Assembly: GCA_021740385.1 (NCBI GenBank)
Contig: JAIOZY010000007.1
Span: forward strand, 1-64,000
Source: Prolixibacteraceae bacterium
GTDB taxonomy: Bacteria; Bacteroidota; Bacteroidia; Bacteroidales; Prolixibacteraceae
Length of the DNA: 64,000 nt
Direction of reading: 5' to 3'
Below, piece by piece: positions 8,451-17,526 of the stretch (its first letter is position 1; every line of letters starts with the position of its first letter). The position numbers and the translations under genes are program-made. A model generated the notes under the pieces. That model worked only from the letters and a program-made list of their open reading frames with translations, ran no database searches and was not told the origin of the DNA.

Positions 8451-9758
8451 TTATTTCAGGTAAACTTCAAGGACACCAACTTTTTGGGGAGGCATATCAA
8501 CTGTTTTTTCACCCTGGCCTTGTCCTGCCTTTTGGAAAAAGAGGTGGAGCTTGTTCTCGTTTTTCATCAATTCGGTATCGTACGAAGGTTCCCAGCGGTC
8601 GACCGGCCAGGGACTGATAACCTGACGATCCCATTTCATTTCATCACCCGTTTTTGCCGCTACCATTACAATGTTGTTATCCTGCTCTTCATCGCGATAA
8701 ACAAGGTGCAAAACTTTTTCACCGTCTTTTTCGGTCAGCAGCAATTGTGGGCGACTTATAGGAATACTTCTTGATCCCATGCCCCCAATTTCAAAATCGA
8801 GCGTGCGCTCTGTTGCTGCTACTGTTTTCCATTCTCCGTTTAGCCGGTAAATGATGTAAAACTGGGTACATTTATTTTCTGGTTCTTTAAAATACGTGGC
8901 AATGTATGGGTTTCCCTCACTATCGGCCACCATCGATGTTTGATTGATGAGGTTGCTGCCCTGCGGAATTTTTTTTACAACTTCGGCCGAAGCCAGTGTA
9001 ATGGGCACGTTGTATTTTGTACCGAGTGAATTCTCCCAGGTTATCCCGCCATCTTTCGAGCAGGCGTAGCACATATCGTGGTTCGAGCGCACATCGGGGG
9101 TTTCGCGCCACACCCACGAAACATGGATGGTTCCTTTTTTATCGAGGCACATTTGCCAATACGCGTTACGCTGTCCTTCGCCATCAATCAGGTTAGCGTG
9201 AAGCCGTTCCCAACTCCCTGTTTCCAGCCGGTACCGGTTTAAAACCAGGTTCCCTTTTCCCGAGCCGCCATCGCGGTAGGCAAACAGCAAATTGCCGTTT
9301 TCGAACCGGTAAAACCCGGGATAGGAAACAACGTTTTCATGTTCACCAATCATTTGTTCCTTATTGCCCATCTCCAACGATTCCGGTTTAATGCTGCGGC
9401 AATAATTCAGGGGGTTGTTGTGATGGTCCCAGCTCATGTGCAGGTAACCATTGCCATCAACCATGATGCTGATTGAATTGTGCGCATCGTATACGTTGCC
9501 TTTGTATTGGGTTGTGTGAATTTCCCATTCATGGCTATCCGGTTTCCGGCGTGCAAGTACAACATTTGCCGTGCTGTCGTAGTAGGCTGCAAATTGATAA
9601 TTGGCAGAAGAAACCACCGAATTTTTCCTGAACACGGGGGCATTTACACTTGTTTTTGCCCACCCCGGGCCAATTTCCGATAAAACCGTTTTATAAATCC
9701 TTCCTTCTGAAAAAGAGAAAATTTGCATGAATGCCAGCAGGAAAAATAACCGTTTCAT
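8451..9758 (-). CDS. BNR_4 family polysaccharide lyase-like protein (PL24/PL25-like)
   Basis: 435 aa with a cleavable signal peptide (about 1-19) and a BNR_4 beta-propeller. Candidate catalytic residues are His93 (DAHNSI), His113 (SWDHHNNPLNY), Tyr146 (SYPGFY) and Arg162 (FAYRDGGSG). The spacings His-His = 20 and Tyr-Arg = 16 equal those I recall for the characterised PL25 ulvan lyase quartet; the middle spacing differs. Such enzymes cleave next to a uronic acid and leave a 4,5-unsaturated uronyl residue. The stop overlaps the GH88 gene start region by 4 nt (9755-9758), so the two are translationally linked, with GH88 first in the transcript. The substrate is inferred, not shown. Confidence 0.72.
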   Translation of the reverse strand: MKRLFFLLAFMQIFSFSEGRIYKTVLSEIGPGWAKTSVNAPVFRKNSVVSSANYQFAAYYDSTANVVLARRKPDSHEWEIHTTQYKGNVYDAHNSISIMVDGNGYLHMSWDHHNNPLNYCRSIKPESLEMGNKEQMIGEHENVVSYPGFYRFENGNLLFAYRDGGSGKGNLVLNRYRLETGSWERLHANLIDGEGQRNAYWQMCLDKKGTIHVSWVWRETPDVRSNHDMCYACSKDGGITWENSLGTKYNVPITLASAEVVKKIPQGSNLINQTSMVADSEGNPYIATYFKEPENKCTQFYIIYRLNGEWKTVAATERTLDFEIGGMGSRSIPISRPQLLLTEKDGEKVLHLVYRDEEQDNNIVMVAAKTGDEMKWDRQVISPWPVDRWEPSYDTELMKNENKLHLFFQKAGQGQGEKTVDMPPQKVGVLEVYLK

Positions 9759-10948
9759 TTCCCTGACAATTCGCAGTAACGCATCATGGCTTCAACAAAA
9801 TAGTAATCGGCATAACTCAACGGCACGTCAACTTCACTTTTGTTGGGCATGTGCCCCAGGCTGTGTTTCAAAATGAAGTTGGCATTGGTGCCGGGTTCTG
9901 CCAGGTAGGCATCGGAACATAACGATTCCAGTTGTTTTTTGGCCACGTTAAGGTATTTTTCCGAACGTGCCTTGTTGACATATTTCTGTAATTCGAGCAA
10001 GGCCGAGCAGGTAATGGCCCCAGCCGAAGCATCGCGTTTTGTATCGGGAATGCCCGGTACATTATAATCCCAGTATGGAATTTTGTCTTCCGGTAAATTT
10101 GGATGCCCCGTGATGAAATCGGCAATTTCGATCGCCTGATCCAGGTAGGCCGAATCGGCGGTTTCGCGAAACATCATGGTAAAGCCATACAGCCCCCAGG
10201 CCTGTCCGCGTGCCCATGCCGATCCGTGGCTGTAACCCTGTGCCGTATGCCTGTGTTCCACCTCGCCCGTAATGGTATCGTATGAAATAACATGGTACGA
10301 ACTGCCGTCGGGCCTAAAATGGTTTTTCATGGTTGTGTTGGCATGTGTACGGGCAATTTCGGCAAAATGGGGCTTGTTAAATTTTTCAGCGCTCCACTCC
10401 AACAATTCAAGGTTCATCATGTTATCGATGATCACCGCGTATTGCCACTGGCTGTTCCAGTCTCCACGGTCCCACGAACGAATGCAGCCAATAACCGGGT
10501 CAAAACGGGTTGAGAGGGAGGTAGCTGCATTTTTAATCACGGGCAGGTAATCTACATTACCGGTAAGGCGGTATCCGTTGCCATAGCTGCAAAAAATCAT
10601 AAACCCCACATCGTGGGTTCCGGTGTTATGTTGTTGGTCGGCAACGCGTTTTGAATACAAATCGGCCCAGTATTTCAGTGAATCATCGCCGAAGTATTCG
10701 TACATGTACCACAGTTGGCCGGGGAAGAAGCCGCTTACCCACCAGCCTGAGCTACAGGTTTCGAGTTTGCCTTCTTTGTTGGTTGTTTGCGGTAAACGCC
10801 CGGGCATATCGGCCAGCGAACGGGCCATGTTTATACTTTGGGTTTTTGCCACAACAAGTGTCTTTTCAACTTTTTGCAATAACCCGTCCTCGGGGGTGTT
10901 ACAGGCAACAACAACTGTTGCCATTAGTATCAGAACAATATATCTCAT
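9755..10948 (-). CDS. GH88 unsaturated glucuronyl hydrolase, lipoprotein
   Basis: 397 aa with lipobox VVAC (Cys16) and an (alpha/alpha)6-barrel of the GH88 family. The enzyme removes 4,5-unsaturated uronic acid from the non-reducing end of oligosaccharides made by lyases. The two conserved acids appear as Asp112 in THDVGFM and Asp174 in IIDNMMN. They are 62 residues apart, close to the Asp88/Asp149 pair of the Bacillus enzyme. GH88-typical GSAWARGQAWGLYG is also present. It is upstream of and overlaps the BNR_4 lyase-like gene. This is the strongest local evidence that the region degrades a uronate polysaccharide. Confidence 0.9.
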   Translation of the reverse strand: MRYIVLILMATVVVACNTPEDGLLQKVEKTLVVAKTQSINMARSLADMPGRLPQTTNKEGKLETCSSGWWVSGFFPGQLWYMYEYFGDDSLKYWADLYSKRVADQQHNTGTHDVGFMIFCSYGNGYRLTGNVDYLPVIKNAATSLSTRFDPVIGCIRSWDRGDWNSQWQYAVIIDNMMNLELLEWSAEKFNKPHFAEIARTHANTTMKNHFRPDGSSYHVISYDTITGEVEHRHTAQGYSHGSAWARGQAWGLYGFTMMFRETADSAYLDQAIEIADFITGHPNLPEDKIPYWDYNVPGIPDTKRDASAGAITCSALLELQKYVNKARSEKYLNVAKKQLESLCSDAYLAEPGTNANFILKHSLGHMPNKSEVDVPLSYADYYFVEAMMRYCELSGK

Positions 10949-10990
10949 TTTTCAAAAATTTATTTTCATTCTGCAAGATACGCAATCAAC

Positions 10991-11028
10991 AAAAAAAGGC
11001 TGCAAAAAACATTCATTTCTGCAGCCTC
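10991..11028 (-). terminator. Rho-independent terminator downstream of the GH13 gene
   Basis: On the minus strand AGGCTGCA and TGCAGCCT (plus coordinates 10997-11004 and 11020-11027) form a perfect 8-bp stem, followed directly by TTTTTTTG. It lies 23 nt past the stop of the GH13 gene and separates it from the GH88-lyase pair. Confidence 0.85.
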
Positions 11029-11050
11029 TTTGCATATTTTGTTTTGTCGA

Positions 11051-12790
11051 TTAACGGAGTTTTATTTTATACAAGGCATAACTAACCGGCGTAACTTCAA
11101 TGTAAACCCGCCGGCCTTTGGTGTCAATTAAAACGTTATCGCCGGCAATGAGCTCGGCATCCTTCAGTTTTTTATCCAGCTCGAAGTTTGCTTTTTCGTT
11201 GCGGTTTGCCGGGTTGAAAATGCACAGGATCACATCATCGCCATTGGCACGTGCATATACAAATGGGTACGTATTCTCTTTTGCATAAACGGGCACGAAC
11301 TCGGCATACGCCATAAAAGCCGGCTCGGTACGTTTCAGGTTTGTTAAGTGCCTGAATTTGTTCAGTAGCGAGTTTGGATCATCATCCTGGTCGGCCACGT
11401 TTGGTGCGTCTGGCGAATTATCAACAGGCAGGTAAAGCATTTCGGGATCGGCTGTTGAAAAGCCAAGGTTTTCACGGGGTGCCCATTGCATGGGAGTGCG
11501 GTTTCCGGCTCGCGGCGGATAAGCCCCCTCCACATTTGGTAAACCGTACAATTGCCTCATGCCTATTTCGTTTCCATAATAGATAAACGGCAGCCCAGGC
11601 ATGGTAAGCCCGAAGGCATAAATCATTTCCAGTTCTTTGTCGGAACGGCGTACATTAATGCGGGCATTATCGTGGTTGCCCAGCGGTATTGAGATGTAGC
11701 CCTTGTGTTTGGTGATTTCATACTGTCCCATGTAGCTGTTTAGGAAAGCCCTGATGTTGCCTTTCCCGTCGCGGTCGAAGAAGCTGTGGCCTTCGGAATG
11801 GCCGTTTAGTATCCGCCAGCTCTCTTTCTGGGTAAGGTCGTTGTAGCCGTTAAACCAGTGAAAAAAGTCGGCATGAAAAGCATTGTCGAGTGCATCTTCC
11901 GGCCCCGACCATTCGGCAATCATAAACGACCCGGGGTATTCATGGTCCATCAATTGCCTGATGTCCTGCCATATTTTTTTTGTTTCTTCATCGCGGGTGT
12001 TAAAAAACTGGTCGTTGCCCTGAATGTTGGCGTTTTTAACCAACGCCCCGGCCATATCGGCGCGGAAGCCATCGGCGCCCATGTCCATCCAGAAACGGAG
12101 TATGTTTTTCATCTCCTCACGCACGGCCATTACATCGGGGTGGTCGGTTGGGAGCATCCAGGGTTCCTCGGGTTTGGCAAAGCCGTAGTTGAGGGCCGGC
12201 TGGCTCCAGTAAAAATTTCGCATAAACTGGCCGTTCCGGCGGCTGTAACCCTTTATGAACGAATCTTTAAATTCATCGGGCGGGTTAATCCAGGTGTTGT
12301 CGGTCCAGATGTACCAGTTCGAGTAAGTATTCTTTTTCTGCTTTGCCGATTCCTTGAACCACGGGTGCTCTATCGACGTGTAGCTGATCACGTAATCGAA
12401 AATTACTTTTAATCCCCTTTTATGGGCTTCTTCGAATAAGCGCTTCGCATCTTCGTTTGTGCCGTAACGCGGGGCTACTTTGTAGTAGTCAGAAATATCG
12501 AAGCCGGCATCGTTAAAAGGCGATTCGAAAAAGGGGTTAAGCCAGATGGCGTCAACGCCGAGGCTTTTTACGTAATCGAGTTTTTCAATAATGCCGTTCA
12601 AATCGCCAATGCCGTCGCCATTGGTGTCGTAGTATGTTTGTGGGTAAATTTGGTAAAACACGGCATTGTGCACCCACTCGGGACAATTCGGGATATCGTA
12701 TTCGCCGGTAATGGTTACTGTATTCTTCTGGGCGAACAGAATATGTGCCGGGAAGAACAATACGAACAATAAAAGCTTAAACTGATTCAT
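11051..12790 (-). CDS. Secreted GH13 (alpha-amylase family) glycoside hydrolase
   Basis: 579 aa from the ATG at 12790 (an upstream TTG adds two residues). A signal peptide covers about 1-20. The (beta/alpha)8 barrel starts at AVFYQIYPQTYYDTNGDGIG. Conserved region II GFRADMA gives nucleophile Asp245, region III AEWSG gives Glu293, and region IV is GNHDNAR. Region I is unusual: the family's D-x-V-x-N-H reads DYVISYTS, so the conserved Asn-His is absent. That may narrow or change activity. An alpha-glucan or alpha-glucoside substrate is likely; the subfamily is not assigned. The neighbour at 12,928 is a TreT-like trehalose synthase, co-directional, which suggests a shared glucan/trehalose role. 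Confidence 0.88.
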   Translation of the reverse strand: MNQFKLLLFVLFFPAHILFAQKNTVTITGEYDIPNCPEWVHNAVFYQIYPQTYYDTNGDGIGDLNGIIEKLDYVKSLGVDAIWLNPFFESPFNDAGFDISDYYKVAPRYGTNEDAKRLFEEAHKRGLKVIFDYVISYTSIEHPWFKESAKQKKNTYSNWYIWTDNTWINPPDEFKDSFIKGYSRRNGQFMRNFYWSQPALNYGFAKPEEPWMLPTDHPDVMAVREEMKNILRFWMDMGADGFRADMAGALVKNANIQGNDQFFNTRDEETKKIWQDIRQLMDHEYPGSFMIAEWSGPEDALDNAFHADFFHWFNGYNDLTQKESWRILNGHSEGHSFFDRDGKGNIRAFLNSYMGQYEITKHKGYISIPLGNHDNARINVRRSDKELEMIYAFGLTMPGLPFIYYGNEIGMRQLYGLPNVEGAYPPRAGNRTPMQWAPRENLGFSTADPEMLYLPVDNSPDAPNVADQDDDPNSLLNKFRHLTNLKRTEPAFMAYAEFVPVYAKENTYPFVYARANGDDVILCIFNPANRNEKANFELDKKLKDAELIAGDNVLIDTKGRRVYIEVTPVSYALYKIKLR

Positions 12791-12927
12791 GTGCAATATT
12801 TGTTATTGATTGATTTATTCAAAAATAGCATAGATTTCACGAATAGGAAACTGTTAAAAGTGCATTCGCTAAAAAATTACAGGCCTTTTTGTAAGGAAAA
12901 AAGGGGTGATTTGTAAATTGTGTATTG

Positions 12928-14136
12928 CTATTTCAAAACATCGTACATGATTGTGAGGTAATCTTTCAGCAACCGTGGCAGCAGGAATTTTTGTTTGATT
13001 TTATCGCGCCCGCTTTTACCAATGGTCTGTGCCAGCCTTTTGTTTTTTAAAAGTTCGATTATGCTGTCGGCGAAGCCCTGGTAATCATCAGGTTTAAAAA
13101 GATAACCGTTGTCGCCATCGTCGATTTGTACCGGGATGCCGCCCACGTTTGAGGCCACTACCGGCGTGCCTTTCCACATGGCTTCTGTAACACACAGGCA
13201 AAAACCTTCGCGAATCGATTTTTGGATTACAACATCGGAGAAAGTCTGGATGGCATTTACCAGGTAGTCATTATTCCCAAGCACAAACAAGATATCGTCT
13301 TTAAAATGCAAATCGCGAACAGACTGTTTAATGCGGTTAAAAATATCCACGCCTTCGGGGTCGTCGGTAGCCAGGTTATACGTGTATAAAAGCCGGCAAT
13401 CGACCTTTTTCTTCACTTTTTCGAATATCTTCAGCAATCCTTCCGGATCTTTCCACTTGTCCATGCGTGAAACCTGTGTAATAATGGGTTTATCGGTTGG
13501 TATTCCGGCCTCTTTCAGAATATCTTTACAACGTTGCTCTGAAAGCGCGATATTTTTGGGTGCCAGTGGATCGATGGCTGGCTGTATAACCCGCTGTTCC
13601 ACTGGTATGTCGTCTTTTTTGTATTGTTCTGAAGAAACAATCATTAAATCGTAACGGAGAATAAAAGGTTTAATGAAATTCCAGAACTCCGGGTTTGGAT
13701 TTGTTAAATCGATGTGGCAGCGCCAGATCCAGGGTTGCCGCTTATTAATATACTTGATTAACGATAGTGGTTGGGGATCGTGTATGACGATGCAATCGTG
13801 GTCGAAATGAGTGTATGATGCAAAAGCATTGTTTACACCGAGATAGGTTTTCTTGTCTTCTTCTTTAAGCGAATCGGTTGATCCCTGAAGCGCATTGTGC
13901 ATTTTTTTTGTAATGTCGTAAAACTCCAGATTACCGTGCAGCACGCGCCATCCGGCGTCTAAACCGGTATCGTTGGTCAGGGGTACCAGTTTGTTTAATA
14001 TTTCTGCCACACCCCCGCCAATAAACGTAGAGTTTACATGTACCAAATGCTTATCGTAAAGTTTAGATGCTTTTTTGTAAATGTCGTAAACAACTTTTTC
14101 GCCCACAATGGGTAAATAATCCTCCATCTGTTTCAT
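12928..14136 (-). CDS. treT: Trehalose synthase, TreT-type GT4 glycosyltransferase
   Basis: 402 aa from ATG 14136 (an in-frame TTG at 14145 is less likely). It matches the archaeal/bacterial TreT family along its length: FVHVNST-like LVHVNSTFIGGGVAEIL, HDPQPLSLI, WIWRCHIDLT, ITQVSRMDKWKDPEG and SIREGFCLCVTEAMWKGTPV. The last holds the E-x7-E motif of retaining GT4 enzymes. TreT makes trehalose from an NDP-glucose and glucose, reversibly, in the cytosol. Being next to a secreted GH13 is consistent with using glucose released from alpha-glucans, but trehalose phosphorylase-like activity is an alternative for this fold. Confidence 0.85.
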   Translation of the reverse strand: MKQMEDYLPIVGEKVVYDIYKKASKLYDKHLVHVNSTFIGGGVAEILNKLVPLTNDTGLDAGWRVLHGNLEFYDITKKMHNALQGSTDSLKEEDKKTYLGVNNAFASYTHFDHDCIVIHDPQPLSLIKYINKRQPWIWRCHIDLTNPNPEFWNFIKPFILRYDLMIVSSEQYKKDDIPVEQRVIQPAIDPLAPKNIALSEQRCKDILKEAGIPTDKPIITQVSRMDKWKDPEGLLKIFEKVKKKVDCRLLYTYNLATDDPEGVDIFNRIKQSVRDLHFKDDILFVLGNNDYLVNAIQTFSDVVIQKSIREGFCLCVTEAMWKGTPVVASNVGGIPVQIDDGDNGYLFKPDDYQGFADSIIELLKNKRLAQTIGKSGRDKIKQKFLLPRLLKDYLTIMYDVLK

Positions 14137-14195
14137 AAAATCCAATTTTAATTAATACCTAAGTCCGATATTGTTGAGGTTTAAGCGTTTTTAGC

Positions 14196-14215
14196 ATGCA
14201 ATAACGGCCAACCCC
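14196..14215 (-). promoter_or_regulatory. Shared upstream motif, copy 1 (before treT)
   Basis: ATGCAATAACGGCCAACCCC (plus strand) lies 60 nt before the treT start. A near-identical copy lies upstream of the DUF5060 gene at 16049-16067. It could be an operator or the relic of a repeat; its role is unknown. Confidence 0.4.
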
Positions 14216-14286
14216 TAAGTTATAAAAAATCAAAGGAAATACAAAACACTCTATATGTGACAATTAAAGGATCGTTAATGCTATAA

Positions 14287-15957
14287 TTATTTTCGTATCA
14301 ATAAAACCCAGTCTGTTAAGTTATCGGGTGGTGTAAATAAAAATTGCTCATTTTCCGTTGCTGTAAAATCGGGAACCATAACAGCCACTCCTGTTGTTGC
14401 ACTAATCCACTGATTTTTTTTATACTGTCCAGCGGATAATTGAAGTTTAAAAGAACGGCCCATTATTGAGAAAACCATGTATTGTTCTCCGGGTTCGGAC
14501 AAACACCAAACACTGTTTGTGTCCTGCTCAAATAACAGTGAATCTGTAGGTTTCATATTATAAAATGCCACTTCATCATTCATCACATCGCTTAAAATAT
14601 CCATATATAAGGCTACAGAAGCATATCTATTCTCATCGCCATGAAATGGCAGGCCTTGAGGCCCATATGCCATTAAGGGGCCAGAGCCCTCATGCCCGCA
14701 CCATGTAAACGATGCAGCAGCTGTTGCACAAGCCCAGGCCGATTGGCGTACCTCGTCCAGGGTCACGGTCTTACCGGTTTCTTCTTCAATTTTAGACACC
14801 CAATAGCGGCGCCAGAGCGCATTTCCTTCCACCATATAAACAGGCTTTCCGGGGACATAGCCCATAAGACAAGCTTGGTGGTGTGTCCACGGAGCCGACC
14901 AGTATTGCGGCTCCCTATTGTCCGAGTTAATTCTGTGATTTTCCACGCCCGCAAAATTATATTCGGGCCGATTGAATTCGTTGTCTTTAGGGTGTTCGTC
15001 CTGATAAGTGCGCAAGTGGTTGAATACATCATATTTTTTTACCAGTCTTGCCCATCCCAATTCTTGGTCTTCCCTGTCTCCCGGTACTTCCCAAACGTAA
15101 TTCCAACCGGCAATATTTGCATAGGGTGCCAGTCTGGCAATCACGTAACGAACATAAAAATCTTTTTCATGCTCACTCAGGCTTGTCCAGGCCGGCCCGT
15201 CATTACGACTTCCGTCGAACCCAAGAAACATAAACAGACCTACGTTCCGGTTGTTTAACCAGGCAACATTTTGTTCGATCAATTTCCACACATCCAGGCG
15301 CATGGTGCTCGATGCCTGTCCATCCTTATAAAGGGTAAGATCAGTTGTTGATCGGGCTGGCCCATCGCTATAAAACTGTTCGAAGCAACAAAGTGAAAGT
15401 AGCCAGTTAACCTGGAAGTGGTTGTAGCCGCGGTCAATCATAGGCTGATAAACATTTTCTGTAATCCAATCAAAAGGCTGGGCAATGGCTCCATGTCCAC
15501 TTTCGTAATAAGATTTTAGCCAAACCGGATCAGTACCGTTGTATGCCAACCATCTTGGATTTTCTTTATACGCCTGTAAAACTCCTTTTCCTGCATTGAT
15601 TGAATCACATATAAAGGTTCCTTTTCCACCGGCTGTCGTATCGCTCCATGTCCATTCATAATTCCATTCCCCAACTTCATTGGGCATGAAACGGATTTTC
15701 CAAATATTGCCTGTCTGCTTATCTCCCCCACCATGTCCATCGCCATCAAAAAACCCAAAAAAATCAGTCGTGTCTCCTGAAGGTGAAACATAGGTGCAGT
15801 TGAGTTGTACATCACTAAACTTATTAGAATACACATTGTTGTTTTCCAACGATTTTTCAAAGGTCCGAAAAAGTCCAATTTGAGTTTCGGTTTGTGCTTT
15901 ACAAAAATTTACTGTCGAAAAAAACAGAATCAAAAAAATCAGATTTACTATTTTCAT
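14287..15957 (-). CDS. DUF5060-containing putative glycoside hydrolase
   Basis: 556 aa with a signal peptide (about 1-21). An N-terminal beta-sandwich (about 25-115, with VQLNCTYVSPSG and RFMPNEVGEWNYEWTW) matches DUF5060. A TIM-barrel-like region follows, with AGWNYVWEVPGD (Glu290) at a strand-4-like position and KPVYMVEGNALW (Glu377) at a strand-7-like position, the layout of clan GH-A/DUF4038-type enzymes. A C-terminal beta-sheet domain (MVFSIMGRSFKLQL) ends the protein. Substrate unknown; relatives include apiosidase-like and other debranching enzymes. AT content is higher than in its neighbours. Confidence 0.7.
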   Translation of the reverse strand: MKIVNLIFLILFFSTVNFCKAQTETQIGLFRTFEKSLENNNVYSNKFSDVQLNCTYVSPSGDTTDFFGFFDGDGHGGGDKQTGNIWKIRFMPNEVGEWNYEWTWSDTTAGGKGTFICDSINAGKGVLQAYKENPRWLAYNGTDPVWLKSYYESGHGAIAQPFDWITENVYQPMIDRGYNHFQVNWLLSLCCFEQFYSDGPARSTTDLTLYKDGQASSTMRLDVWKLIEQNVAWLNNRNVGLFMFLGFDGSRNDGPAWTSLSEHEKDFYVRYVIARLAPYANIAGWNYVWEVPGDREDQELGWARLVKKYDVFNHLRTYQDEHPKDNEFNRPEYNFAGVENHRINSDNREPQYWSAPWTHHQACLMGYVPGKPVYMVEGNALWRRYWVSKIEEETGKTVTLDEVRQSAWACATAAASFTWCGHEGSGPLMAYGPQGLPFHGDENRYASVALYMDILSDVMNDEVAFYNMKPTDSLLFEQDTNSVWCLSEPGEQYMVFSIMGRSFKLQLSAGQYKKNQWISATTGVAVMVPDFTATENEQFLFTPPDNLTDWVLLIRK

Positions 15958-16048
15958 ATTTATTTAATAATACAGCTAATTATTAAACCGTTATTAATTT
16001 TATAAGCTAATGAATTAAACACGCTATGTTCATTAATGTATATTTTGA

Positions 16049-16067
16049 ATGCAATAACGGCCACCCC
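16049..16067 (-). promoter_or_regulatory. Shared upstream motif, copy 2 (before the DUF5060 gene)
   Basis: ATGCAATAACGGCCACCCC matches the motif at 14196-14215 except for one missing A. It lies 92 nt before the DUF5060 gene start. See copy 1. Confidence 0.4.
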
Positions 16068-16090
16068 AAAAGTAAAGAAAACAGAACGAA

Positions 16091-17452
16091 TTACATAAAC
16101 TGGAGTTTCCCCGTATTTACAATTTTGTGGTTGGTTGTTAATTGATAGAAGTATGTACCTTTTTCAAGACCTTTTCTTTCAATTATAATGAAACGTGGGT
16201 TTTCCTGATGAATTGTCCGAATCCGCTTCCCGTTATTGTCGAACAATTTCAATATGTACCGGTTTTCATTGTTGTTACCGAAAAACAGCATTGCAACCCC
16301 TTTTGCCGGATTTGGGAAAACCACCGGTGTACATATTTTCGGGCGTATGGCAAGATTTTCATCCGCTGATGAAAAACTGCACCAGCTCCGGCTTTCGAGT
16401 TCGTGCACTATTTGATAATAGGCCAGTTTATTTGTACCGTTTCCGGCCCAGGTTCGAACGCCCAGGGTGCGTAGGTATTCCAAAAAAGCCGGATTGTTTA
16501 AACCGTAGTATTGACCCATTGCTTCAACTGTTTCCTGGCTCCAGTCGGTTAATTTGAAGATGGTAAGGTATTTTATGTGATCGTAAAACGTGTCCCATGC
16601 TTTAAAAACGTATTGATAAAACCGGGCTTGTTTTTCTTCGTTACTGTTGCATAATTTGCTGGTTGAATAGCCAATTTCGACAAAATAAACCGGTTTCGAA
16701 TCATCGGGGTACCAGTCGATTAAGCGTTCAATATCGGGAATAACCACTTCTGGCGGTTTCATGATGAAACCATGGTCGAGCGGATAATACGTAACGGCTA
16801 CAATATCGCGGTTTTGGTTTACCTGTTTGCACAAAGGTCCTTTTGCCGGATCAGTCAGTCCCTCAAAGGTGAATGTGGTCCCTACTTTCAGTTCTTCATC
16901 GTGTAATTGTTTGTAAAGGTGTTGTGCATGGGGCGTAACCGAGTCGAGGAACGTGCCTAACTGTCTGTACTGTTCGCTGTTGGTTCCCAAATATACATCC
17001 GATTCATTGCCAATATCGAGTGCAACTATTTCCACGTTACCGATGTGTGAAAAAACCGTATCGAGCAACTTTTTAAAACGGGCAATCATTTCCGGATTGT
17101 CGAAATTTATATCCGTTAATTCTTCCGGTACTTCAAGCCTGTTGGTGTTGATGGGCGAAATCTGGAGTTCGGTTTTTATGCCAAATTGCGGATAGTAAAT
17201 ATTAATGATATCGAGGTATTCAATAAACTCGGGATTGTAATTGTTAATACGGGGTTCAATTTCGGACCAGGTAAATGTAAAATGAACCGATTCCATACAT
17301 GCAAATGCAGCATACATAAAGGCCGAATCGTACTTGTTGTTTTCGGCCATGTCGATGTGCCAACCCAGTATACGATCACCTTTTGGTAATTGTCCCCTTA
17401 GCGTGTACACTGTCAAAAGCAAACAAATTCCGGTTAAAATAATCGGTTTCAT
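16091..17452 (-). CDS. T9SS-exported clan GH-A-like glycoside hydrolase, family not recognised
   Basis: 453 aa: signal peptide (1-20), a (beta/alpha)8-like domain (about 25-355), and a C-terminal T9SS sorting domain (about 375-453, VVFPNPAKGVAMLFF through NTGKLQFM). The barrel shows ALDIGNESD with Glu150 after strand 4 and VYFVEIGYST with Glu259 after strand 7, the acid/base and nucleophile pattern of clan GH-A. WSEIEP (about 62-67) and ITYYP-like AVTYYPLDHG support a GH53/GH42/GH39-like fold. I cannot place it in a numbered family, so the substrate is open. Confidence 0.72.
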   Translation of the reverse strand: MKPIILTGICLLLTVYTLRGQLPKGDRILGWHIDMAENNKYDSAFMYAAFACMESVHFTFTWSEIEPRINNYNPEFIEYLDIINIYYPQFGIKTELQISPINTNRLEVPEELTDINFDNPEMIARFKKLLDTVFSHIGNVEIVALDIGNESDVYLGTNSEQYRQLGTFLDSVTPHAQHLYKQLHDEELKVGTTFTFEGLTDPAKGPLCKQVNQNRDIVAVTYYPLDHGFIMKPPEVVIPDIERLIDWYPDDSKPVYFVEIGYSTSKLCNSNEEKQARFYQYVFKAWDTFYDHIKYLTIFKLTDWSQETVEAMGQYYGLNNPAFLEYLRTLGVRTWAGNGTNKLAYYQIVHELESRSWCSFSSADENLAIRPKICTPVVFPNPAKGVAMLFFGNNNENRYILKLFDNNGKRIRTIHQENPRFIIIERKGLEKGTYFYQLTTNHKIVNTGKLQFM

Positions 17453-17526
17453 CGTTTACACGGATACAAATTATCGAACAGAAATCAAATGGATATCTGG
17501 GGCAAACGAACAAGGGCAATGTTGTA

